Assembly: GCA_002352485.1 (NCBI GenBank)
Contig: DEIM01000230.1
Coordinates: 1-16,079 of the forward strand
Source of the DNA: Candidatus Dadabacteria bacterium UBA2774
GTDB taxonomy: Bacteria; Desulfobacterota_D; UBA1144; Nemesobacterales; UBA2774
DNA: 16,079 bases
Direction: 5' to 3'
Shown here one piece after another: positions 7,922-15,500 of the stretch. The notes beneath the pieces are model-generated. The model ran no database searches and was not told the DNA's origin. It saw only the letters and a list, made by a program, of their open reading frames with translations. Position 1 is the first letter of the stretch; every line of letters begins with the position of its first letter. A program made the translations under genes and the position numbers.

Positions 7922-8887
7922 TTGCAAGACTTACTACAATCTTTTTTCAAGCCAATTGTGAACGGGGAAAAACCCAAATTACTTGTAATACTCGGCCCCA
8001 CAGCTTCAGGGAAGAGCGCGCTCGCAATGGATGTAGCGCATGAGCTTAAAGCCCAGATTCTGAGTGCCGACTCCCTTCAAGTCTACAGACATTTCGATAT
8101 AGGCACCGCTAAACCCTCACCTGGGGACCAAGAGAGCGTAACTCACCATCTATTAGATATTATAGATCCCGCACAAGAGTTTAATGCTGGTACGTTCAGA
8201 GAGAGTGCAGAGAGAGTAATCGAGGATCTTTACGAAAAGGGTGAAAATACAATCGTAGCCGGTGGAACCTATCTTTATGTGAAAATACTCCTCTCCGGGC
8301 TTATAAATGGCATACCTTCCGACATGGATATTCGTGCCGATATTAAAAAAGAGAACTTGGCTTTAGGCACAGAGCATCTTTACAGCAAACTTAAATCAGT
8401 TGACCCCCATGCTGCAGAGAAGATACATTCAAATGATTATGTAAGAATTGAGAGGGCCCTTGAGGTTTATTATCTGAGCGGACAGAAAATGTCTGAGCTT
8501 CAAAGACGTCATGGATTTAGCGAGAGCAGCTATGATTACATGAAAATCGGAATTGTGATAGATCGTGAAGAGCTCAGGGAAAAAATTGATAAGCGGGTTG
8601 ACGATATGCTCGAGCGAGGGTTTATAGATGAAGTACGGAGGATAAGGGATATGGGCTATAGTTCTGAGATTAAGCCCATGCAGTCAATTGGCTACAAACA
8701 AATAAACCAGTATCTGGATGGCGCAATTTCACTTGAGCAAGCTGTGGAGCTTATAAAACGTGACACTAAAAGGTTTGCAAAACGTCAGATGACTTGGCTC
8801 AGAAACGATAGTGAAATAAGGTGGGTAAAACTGCCTGAGGATAAAAAGAAAGTTATAAGCTTAGCGCACGAGCACTTCAGCTTTTAG
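7922..8887 (+). CDS. miaA: tRNA dimethylallyltransferase
   Basis: MiaA transfers a dimethylallyl group from DMAPP to N6 of adenine 37 in tRNAs that read codons starting with U. The 321-aa protein shows the P-loop GPTASGKS at 25-32 and SADSLQVYRHFDIGTAKPS, with the catalytic-region aspartate and the DSxQ motif. It also shows HHLLDI, the VAGGTYLYVKILLSGL segment and, near the C-terminus, KRFAKRQMTWLRND. The start is uncertain. TTG 7922 gives the longest form; GTG 7958, twelve codons later, gives MNGEKPKLLVILGPTASGKS, which fits the usual distance to the P-loop. Neither has a free Shine-Dalgarno. It is the last gene of the plus-strand cluster and converges with ccmH, with only 16 nt between the two stops. 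No hfq follows. Confidence 0.96.
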   Translation: MQDLLQSFFKPIVNGEKPKLLVILGPTASGKSALAMDVAHELKAQILSADSLQVYRHFDIGTAKPSPGDQESVTHHLLDIIDPAQEFNAGTFRESAERVIEDLYEKGENTIVAGGTYLYVKILLSGLINGIPSDMDIRADIKKENLALGTEHLYSKLKSVDPHAAEKIHSNDYVRIERALEVYYLSGQKMSELQRRHGFSESSYDYMKIGIVIDREELREKIDKRVDDMLERGFIDEVRRIRDMGYSSEIKPMQSIGYKQINQYLDGAISLEQAVELIKRDTKRFAKRQMTWLRNDSEIRWVKLPEDKKKVISLAHEHFSF

Positions 8888-8903
8888 GATATGATAAATA
8901 AAT

Positions 8904-9404
8904 TTATGAATCATTCTTAAGCTCTTCGTCAATTTTTTCAAGATACTCGCTGTCACTTTGCGGAGTGTTTTTTTCAGTACCAATTGATTTCTCTTCTTTG
9001 TTTGATCCCGCCTGGTATAGAAATATACCAATGCCGAAAATTCCAAATACAATTGCAAGTCCCGGTAGTATCCAGAGAATCCAGTTCACTCCTTTCGCAG
9101 GGGGCGCTCCGAGGATTGTCTCGCCGTATGTATCAACGAAATATGCAACAACTTCATCCCTGCTCTGTCCCTCCTGGAGCTTTTTCCTGATTACCTGCCT
9201 CATATCGTTAGCAAGGTTCGAATTACTCTCGGCCACACTCTGACCCTGGCAAACCGGGCACAATAGAGAGTTTGAGATTTCATTCACCTGATCGTCAATT
9301 GTCTTTTCCTGTGAGTGTGAAGGCTCTACGGATATTAGGCATCCCAAAATTGCCAAAGTTAGAAATAAAAGGCTTAAGCGTCCCATATTATAGTTTATTC
9401 TCAT
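8904..9404 (-). CDS. ccmH: Cytochrome c-type biogenesis protein CcmH (CycL)
   Basis: CcmH is a membrane-anchored periplasmic thiol protein of System I cytochrome c maturation; it takes part in reducing apocytochrome CXXCH cysteines and in haem ligation with CcmF. The conserved segment LLCPVCQGQSVAESNSNLANDMR is present, with the redox pair at C49 and C52 in a 166-aa product. A hydrophobic signal segment (about 10-24, then SHSQ) precedes the domain, and a C-terminal membrane helix follows (about 108-130, NWILWILPGLAIVFGIF). The polar acidic tail has no TPR region, so this is the short CcmH type. The ATG at 9404 overlaps the end of ccmG by 17 nt. ATG 9386, just after the ccmG stop, is an alternative that still leaves a signal peptide. 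A TTG at 9446 would be longer but adds no recognisable sequence. It is likely co-translated with ccmG. Confidence 0.93.
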   Translation of the reverse strand: MRINYNMGRLSLLFLTLAILGCLISVEPSHSQEKTIDDQVNEISNSLLCPVCQGQSVAESNSNLANDMRQVIRKKLQEGQSRDEVVAYFVDTYGETILGAPPAKGVNWILWILPGLAIVFGIFGIGIFLYQAGSNKEEKSIGTEKNTPQSDSEYLEKIDEELKNDS

Positions 9405-9954
9405 CCTCAATATTGTTATCTCTATCTTCCTTAGCTCTTGTGACAAAATAATCTATAATTTGCTCTGTAAGGGGCCCGGTGAATTTATCTCTGACGAAGC
9501 CAGAGGAATCGATAAAATAGGTTTCAGGTACGCCCCCGACACCGTAATCCACCTGGATTTCTTCTTCCGGGTCAGTACCGTGAGGGTAGGCTCCTCCGAA
9601 GTTATTCATATAATTCCGGGCGTTTGAGCTGTCGTCCCAAACATTAACACCTATAAAAACTACATCTTCGTCTTTGTATCTTTGCCATGAATTCTCTAGC
9701 GCCTGAGCTTCCTGGCGGCAGGGCATGCACCATGAGGCCCAGAAATTTACAAGCACCGTTTTCCCTTTTAGCTCCGATAGTGTGAGGTCGGTGCCGTCAA
9801 ACAAGTTGAGCGTAAAATCAGGCGCTTCCTTTCCTATCAGAGGAGAGGGTTTGGGCGCTTCTTTACTACCGAATATAGAATATCCGAGCAGAATAATAAA
9901 GACTAAAATAATTATAAAAACTACAATGCTGTTTGCGGTGCGGAAAAATTTCAT
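9388..9954 (-). CDS. ccmG: Thiol:disulfide interchange protein CcmG/DsbE (TlpA-like)
   Basis: A 188-aa periplasmic thioredoxin-fold protein tethered by one N-terminal helix (about 9-28). It keeps apocytochrome c cysteines reduced for haem attachment. The thioredoxin fold begins at GKEAPDFTLNLFDG (41-54). The active site WCMPC has C76 and C79, and the cis-proline is in GVPETYFID at P143. These match CcmG/DsbE and the wider TlpA/ResA group. The neighbour ccmH, overlapping by 17 nt, favours the CcmG role. The ATG at 9954 lacks a clear Shine-Dalgarno, and a consensus -10 element lies about 35 nt upstream, so the leader would be short. Other ccm genes (ccmABCDEF) are not in the window. Confidence 0.92.
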   Translation of the reverse strand: MKFFRTANSIVVFIIILVFIILLGYSIFGSKEAPKPSPLIGKEAPDFTLNLFDGTDLTLSELKGKTVLVNFWASWCMPCRQEAQALENSWQRYKDEDVVFIGVNVWDDSSNARNYMNNFGGAYPHGTDPEEEIQVDYGVGGVPETYFIDSSGFVRDKFTGPLTEQIIDYFVTRAKEDRDNNIEDENKL

Positions 9955-9988
9955 GAGTGATATGAAAAAGCTTAGCTATACTATACAT

Positions 9989-10016
9989 ATTATATCTAAT
10001 AATGTGTCTCTTTCAT
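9989..10016 (-). promoter_or_regulatory. Candidate promoter for ccmGH
   Basis: Read on the minus strand, a perfect -10 TATAAT (9994-9989) is preceded by a 16-bp spacer and ATGAAA (10016-10011), which matches 4 of 6 bases of the -35 consensus. Transcription would start about 30 nt before the ccmG ATG. The region is AT-rich, so chance matches are possible. Confidence 0.35.
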
Positions 10017-10051
10017 ATCTATTGTGTTAGGATTTAAAAGAGATCAAATTA

Positions 10052-10083
10052 ATAGATTAAAATCTATCAGGTTATGATATAAT
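10052..10083 (+). promoter_or_regulatory. Candidate promoter and inverted repeat upstream of the diguanylate cyclase
   Basis: A perfect TATAAT lies at 10078-10083, about 42 nt before the proposed GTG start. No good -35 is visible; ATTAAA at 10056-10061 with 16-bp spacing matches only 3 of 6. A 7-bp inverted repeat, ATAGATT-AA-AATCTAT (10052-10067), covers the -35 position and could be an activator or repressor site. The dyad is AT-rich and may be chance. Confidence 0.35.
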
Positions 10084-10124
10084 ACAACTTTAGTAAGTTG
10101 GGTCTGGTAGTATTTTCTTTTTAA

Positions 10125-11867
10125 GTGCTTACTGGTATGCAGAATAGAGATATGAACATCGAAGGAAGTGTGACAGAGAAGGAGAGGTCTTTGCTCAACT
10201 TCAGGATTCTTGACACTGAGCCTGAGGAAGCATATGATGAGCTCGCACGTCTGGCAGCTTTTGTTTGTAAAACTCCAATAGCTTTAATAACATTCATAGA
10301 TAAAGACAGAGAATGGATAAAGTCAGCGGTTGGTATCGATATAGGCAAAAGGGAAATTCCGCTTGAGAGCTCGTTCGGTGCAAAGTTAATATCCGATCCA
10401 GAGGAGTTTCTTTCGGTTTTCAATCCCAAAAGTGACAAAATACTCGGTGTAAACCCATTAATCCGATCTATTAAAGATATAGATTTTTGTGCGGGTGTTC
10501 CGTTAACTGACTTAGGTGGAAGTAAAATCGGAAGCCTTACAATCTTGGGGTATAAACCCAAGGATCTGAGCTTTGAGCAGCTTTCTCTTCTTAAAACAAT
10601 AGCGAAGCAAATAATGGTGCTGCTTGAGCAAAGGAAAGACCCGCCAGAGCTAAAAGCTCCTGTGATCGACTTTAAAAAGTACGATGCTGCAAGTAAACCT
10701 CAAACTTCTAAGGTTAATGCCGAGGATGAAGATAAATTTACCACCCCTCAAGATAACGAAGCGGATACTGTAAGGACTGTTATCGAAAGGGATTTAAATA
10801 AAGAGTATGTTCCAAGTATCTCCCTGGGCGATAAAGATTTATCAGACTGGGTTAATAAATTAGAAACTCAAAGTAAGCAACTCGTCTTACTTTGTGAAAT
10901 GGATGAGCTGCTTCAAGCTGCTAATAGTGACCAGGATATATTTACGATAATAAAAAACTACGTGCAGAGACTATTCCCCAATACCTCAGGCGCTCTCTTT
11001 GTATTAAATGACCCTCTCAATCTTATCCAAGACGTCGTAACCTGGGGGGAGGGGATAAGAAGCGAGCATTCCTTTGGACCCGAGATGTGCTGGGGGCTGA
11101 GACTGGGCAGGATACACTCCGGTACAAACTCGAGTAAAGAGCTGTATTGCCAGCATATCGCAGAGGGCGATCCGTTTAACTATCTATGCGCTCCTCTTTC
11201 CGCGGGGAGTAAAGCCCTTGGGCTCATATATATTCAAGAATCAGAGGAGCCTCAGTTCGATCTGGAATACGAAAGTCTAGGAAACTCAAACAAGCAGTAC
11301 ATACTCTCAACCATCGCCAAACATTCGGGATTGGCTCTCGCAAACCTCAAGCACCGTGAGAAACTGGGCACCCAAGCTGTATATGACTCTCTTACCGGTC
11401 TTTTTAACAGACGCTACATGGAGGAGACGTTAAAGCGTGAGCTAAGCAGGGTTACTCGTAAAAAGAACCCGCTGGGGCTTATTATGGCCGATATAGACCA
11501 CTTTAAGCGCTTTAATGATTCTTACGGGCATGCCGCCGGAGATGCTCTTCTCAGAAGCCTGGGATCATTTTTAAAAGAGCATGTAAGGCGTGAAGATATC
11601 GCCTGCCGCTACGGTGGAGAGGAATTCGTGCTTATTATGCCCGAATCATCACTCGAAAACACCCGGATGAGGGCCGAGCAGATACGTGAGGAGATAAAGC
11701 AGCTCCGCATATGGCATCACGGGAGTTTGATCAATTCTGTAAACGTATCTATGGGTGTTGTAGTTTTTTCAGAGCACGGAAATTCAGCCGAGACGCTTCT
11801 TGAGTCTGCGGACAAAGCCCTTTACAGGGCAAAGAGGCAGGGGCGGGACAGAATAGAGATCGCCTGA
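10125..11867 (+). CDS. Diguanylate cyclase with two GAF domains (GGDEF family)
   Basis: A cytosolic 580-aa signalling protein predicted to make cyclic di-GMP from two GTP. There is no membrane segment or signal peptide. GAF domain 1 spans about 20-167 (FRILDTEPEEAYDELARLAAFVCKTPIALITFID, then CAGVPL). A low-complexity linker covers about 172-240. GAF domain 2 spans about 253-410, with the CWGLRLGRIH...CQH...YLCAPLSAGSKALGLIYI pattern often found next to GGDEF domains. The GGDEF domain follows from about 419: YDSLTGLFNRR, metal-ligand D456 in ADIDHFKRFND, and active-site GGEEF at 497-501. The inhibitory-site motif RRED (488-491) stands five residues before it, so product inhibition is expected. 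The GAF ligands are unknown. Start codon is uncertain: GTG 10125, ATG 10137 or ATG 10152, none with a strong Shine-Dalgarno. It is divergent from ccmGH and convergent with the cytochrome c gene. Confidence 0.93.
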   Translation: MLTGMQNRDMNIEGSVTEKERSLLNFRILDTEPEEAYDELARLAAFVCKTPIALITFIDKDREWIKSAVGIDIGKREIPLESSFGAKLISDPEEFLSVFNPKSDKILGVNPLIRSIKDIDFCAGVPLTDLGGSKIGSLTILGYKPKDLSFEQLSLLKTIAKQIMVLLEQRKDPPELKAPVIDFKKYDAASKPQTSKVNAEDEDKFTTPQDNEADTVRTVIERDLNKEYVPSISLGDKDLSDWVNKLETQSKQLVLLCEMDELLQAANSDQDIFTIIKNYVQRLFPNTSGALFVLNDPLNLIQDVVTWGEGIRSEHSFGPEMCWGLRLGRIHSGTNSSKELYCQHIAEGDPFNYLCAPLSAGSKALGLIYIQESEEPQFDLEYESLGNSNKQYILSTIAKHSGLALANLKHREKLGTQAVYDSLTGLFNRRYMEETLKRELSRVTRKKNPLGLIMADIDHFKRFNDSYGHAAGDALLRSLGSFLKEHVRREDIACRYGGEEFVLIMPESSLENTRMRAEQIREEIKQLRIWHHGSLINSVNVSMGVVVFSEHGNSAETLLESADKALYRAKRQGRDRIEIA

Positions 11868-11952
11868 TACTCACACATATATATAATCTAAGCAGTCTTG
11901 GAATAATCTCCCGATACCCTTTAACAGTACCCCAATATACATCACAATTATC

Positions 11953-12507
11953 CTATTGCACTTCACCTACTTCTTCATCTTGCTCACCTTCGGTGAAGTC
12001 TTCTAAAGTGGGTTGGTCGCTCTGTTCCGAGTCTTTATATGTTTCCGGTGTAAGATCAGGCAGTGTTTTTACGAACGCGACAATGGACCATATCTCTTCG
12101 TCGCTGTGAAACAATCCGAAAGCCGGCATAGCGGTCATTTTTATACCGTTTTTTGTGATCCAGAAAAGCTCGGCAGAGCTCATCTCTTCAGCAGCGTCTT
12201 TGAGCAGTGGAGGACTTGGGTTGAACCCTTCGGCCGGGTCTTTGCCTGGTGCCCCATGGCAGCCTACACACATATCTTCATAGTGCTCATGCCCCTGTTT
12301 TACCAATGTCTCGTCGTTGAGCTTGGGTCTCTCAATATTCTCTGAGTGTTTTTTTACAGAGTAATTCTTTGTAGTCTTTAGTATCCATTCAACAATGAAA
12401 TGGTCGGGATTTGTAGCAGCGACGTTATACGAGCCCGAGTATATAAAAACCAAAGCGCCGATAATTAGAATTATTATTACGAATATAAGTGTTCTTATAA
12501 AGCCCAT
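11953..12507 (-). CDS. Membrane-anchored monohaem cytochrome c
   Basis: A 184-aa protein with an uncleaved-looking N-terminal hydrophobic anchor (about 2-24), a periplasmic spacer, and a class I cytochrome c domain. The haem-binding motif CVGCH has C80, C83 and axial H84. The probable distal ligand is M127 in KMTAMPAF, and the domain ends with the DEEIWSIVAFVKTLP helix typical of small c-type cytochromes. The last 30 residues are strongly acidic and probably disordered. It would carry electrons in the periplasm; the partner is unknown. The ATG at 12507 has AGGAGGT 6 nt upstream; an in-frame GTG at 12513 abuts that site and is rejected. It follows the RND pump on the same strand after about 90 nt, so it may share its transcript, though a weak promoter of its own is also visible. 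Confidence 0.9.
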   Translation of the reverse strand: MGFIRTLIFVIIILIIGALVFIYSGSYNVAATNPDHFIVEWILKTTKNYSVKKHSENIERPKLNDETLVKQGHEHYEDMCVGCHGAPGKDPAEGFNPSPPLLKDAAEEMSSAELFWITKNGIKMTAMPAFGLFHSDEEIWSIVAFVKTLPDLTPETYKDSEQSDQPTLEDFTEGEQDEEVGEVQ

Positions 12508-12513
12508 GTCCAC

Positions 12514-12520
12514 ACCTCCT
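12514..12520 (-). promoter_or_regulatory. Ribosome binding site for the cytochrome c gene
   Basis: AGGAGGT on the minus strand, 6 nt before the ATG at 12507. It touches the upstream in-frame GTG directly, so it fixes the ATG as the start. Confidence 0.7.
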
Positions 12521-12537
12521 GATAAATTCTGCTCTCA

Positions 12538-12565
12538 CTATTACAATAGCTGATTATGGCGTCAA
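12538..12565 (-). promoter_or_regulatory. Possible promoter of the cytochrome c gene
   Basis: On the minus strand TTGACG (12565-12560, 5 of 6 bases of the -35 consensus) is followed after 16 bp by TAATAG (12543-12538, a weak -10 with 3 of 6). Immediately upstream is an 11-bp dyad, ATGCA-A-TGCAT (12567-12577). No terminator is evident after the RND gene, so this could be an internal promoter rather than the only one. Confidence 0.3.
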
Positions 12566-12599
12566 AATGCAATGCATAAACTTATATATTTACTAAATT

Positions 12600-15500
12600 T
12601 TAGCGATCATCACTTAGCTTCCGGCCCTGCCATATAAGATAGACTGCCGGGATTATTATCAGAGTGAGTATTGTCGATGTGATGAGGCCCCCCACCATAG
12701 GTGCTGCTATCCTTTTCATCACGTCTGAGCCCGTACCCACGCTCCACATTAGAGGCATAAGTCCCAAAGTGGTAGACATTACTGTCATCATTTTCGGCCT
12801 TACCCTCATAACGGCGCCCTCAATGATGGTTTCCTTTAAGTCCTCAACACTCTTAAGCTTCCCTTCAGAAATCCATCTATCCCGTACCTCGTCAAGATAA
12901 ATAATCATCACTACTCCGGTTTGCGCGGCCAGTCCCGCAAGCGCTATCATTCCTACCCATACTGCGATACTCAGATTGTAGCCCAGAAGATACAGAAGCC
13001 ATACACTACCCACGAGCGCAAAGGGAACTGAGAGGAGAATAATCAAAGTCTCGGTCACAGATCTGAAATTCATGTAAAGGAGTAAAAATATGAGTACCAG
13101 AGTCAGCGGAACCATGATCTTCAATCGTTCCTTGACCCTCTGTAAGTATTCATACTGTCCGGCCCATTCAAGGAAATAACCAGGCGGTAAATCTACCTGC
13201 TCACTTATAACTTCCTTTGCTTTCTCCACATATCCCTCATAGTCCTTTCCCTGAACGTCGACGAAAACGTAGCCCACTTTTTGTCCATTCTCGTTTCTTA
13301 TCAGTGGCGGTCCCGTTGTGAAGCTTATGTCCGCCAAAAGCGATATAGGAATCTGGGCCCCGCCCGGTGTGGGGACAAGTACCCGTTCCAGCTCCTCTAT
13401 ATCACCCCTGAGCCCCCTCTGGTACCTGACATTTATCGGGTAGCGCTCTTGCCCCTCAATGGTTTGGGAAATGTTTTTCCCTCCTATTGCAGTCTCTATT
13501 ACGTCCTCTACATCACCTACGGTAAGGCCGTATCTTGCAGCAAGAGTCCTGTCGATATCAAAATCCAAGAAATAGCCTCCGGTAACCCTCTCGGCAAAGG
13601 CGCTCCTGGTGCCGGGTAGATCTGACAAAGCATTTTCTATCTGTACCCCGAGCTCTTCAATCTTCTCAAGGTCGGGTCCGAATACTTTAATTCCAAGGTT
13701 ACTCCTGAATCCAGTTGACAGCATTTCTGTTCTTGTCTGAATAGGCATCCAGAAAATATTGGACATTCCAGGGAACTTCATTTCCCGGTTCATTTCTTCA
13801 ATTAGCTTGTCCCAGGTCATTCCCTTACGCCACTCCGACTTGGGTTTTAGAGTAACTACTGTCTCGACCATACTAAGGGGGGCGGAGTCGGTTGCCGATG
13901 TGGAGCGCCCAATTTTCCCGAACACTGTATCAACTTCCGGAAACTTTTTCAGCATTTTGTTCTGGGTATGGAGAATCTTAGCGGACTCGGTTATCGACAT
14001 GCCGGGAACCGCTGTAGGCATAAATAGTATCGTGCCTTCATTCAATGGGGGCATAAACTCTGAGCCAAGTCTCAAGAAGGGAATAATGCTTACTAGGAGC
14101 ACGGCTGCCGCTCCAACTATCACGGTCTTTTTATATTTAAGGGCGAACACTACAAAGGGATGATAGAGTTTGATAAGCGCTCGGCTAATAGGGTTTTTTT
14201 CTTCGGGCCTGATTCTCCCTTTTATCAACAACATAATTAATGCTGGCGTAAGGGTGATGGCTAAGATTGCCGAGAACATAAGTGAAAACGTTTTAGTAAA
14301 CGCAAGAGGTTTAAAGAGTCTCCCCTCCTGAGCCTCGAGCGTAAACACTGGCAGAAAAGATACGGTGATTACCAAGATAGCAAAGAATATAGGTTTTCCG
14401 ACCTCTTTCATAGCGTTTATTACAATCTCCGAGCGGCTCCCTTTTTCTCCCCCGTCCTGCCACTTCTCAAGCCTTTTATGCACGTTCTCAACAAGCACAA
14501 TAGAAGCGTCTACCATGACGCCTATGGCGATAGCTATGCCTCCCAGGGACATAATGTTTGAGCTTAGATTCATATAATAGAGCGGAATAAAGGCCATAAG
14601 CACGGCGAGCGGGATGGTTAGTATAGGAGTTATAGCGCTTCTGAAATGAAAAAGGAATATGATAATGATAATACTTACGATCAATCCTTCTTCGAAAAGC
14701 TTTTGTTTCAGCGTACCAATTGCATCCATGATAAGACCCGAGCGGTCATATGTCGTTACAATTTCGACTCCCTCTGGAAGAGAGGGCTTTATTTTTTCTA
14801 TCTTCTTCTTAATCCCTTCGATTACTTTGAGCGCGTTTTCTCCGTAGCGCATCACTACTATACCGCCCACAGTTTCACCCTCTCCGTCAAGCTCCGCGAG
14901 TCCCCGTCGTATATCGGGCCCGATCTGCACATTGGCCACGTCTCTTATATATACCGGAGTTCCATTACTAGCTATGTTAACAGGAATCATTTCTATATCT
15001 TCTACGGACTTTATATATCCCCTTCCTCTGACAAAATACTCAGTAGTAGCAAACTCGACTACCCTTCCGCCCACGTCGTTGTTACTTCTTCTGATCGCGG
15101 TTATTACATCCTGAAGCGCTATGTTGTAGGCGACGAGTTGATTCGGGTCAATCTCCACCTGGTACTGCTTCTCAAAACCTCCTACGCTTGCAACTTCCGC
15201 AACCCCTGGGACGGATTCAAGCCAGTACCTGAGGTACCAATCCTGAAATGTCCTGAGCTCCGAAAGATCGTTATTGCCTGATTTATCAACTAAGGCGTAC
15301 TGATAGACCCATCCTACGCCGGTAGCATCGGGCCCGAGAGTGGGAGTGACTCCCTTGGGCAGCTTGCCCGATACCTCGTTTAAGTACTCAAGTATCCTGC
15401 TCCTTGCCCAGTAAATGTCGGTCCCGTCCTCGAATATCACGTATACGAAAGAGAGGCCGAAAAAAGACTGTCCGCGGACAAATTTCACATTGGGGGCTGC

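Noticed and set aside
10121..10561. 146-codon minus-strand open frame opposite the first GAF domain
   Set aside because: The plus-strand frame has clear GAF and GGDEF motifs; the antisense translation has no recognisable features.
11868..11952. Possible bidirectional terminator between the diguanylate cyclase and the cytochrome c gene
   Set aside because: I found no stem of useful length or T-run in these 85 bases.
12013..12345. 110-codon plus-strand open frame opposite the cytochrome c gene
   Set aside because: The minus strand encodes CVGCH and the distal Met motif with a strong Shine-Dalgarno; the opposite frame is a shadow.
14646..15281. Long plus-strand open frame (211 codons) opposite cusA
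   Set aside because: It is antisense to a strongly conserved RND pump, its translation resembles no family, and it has no supporting ribosome site or domain pattern.
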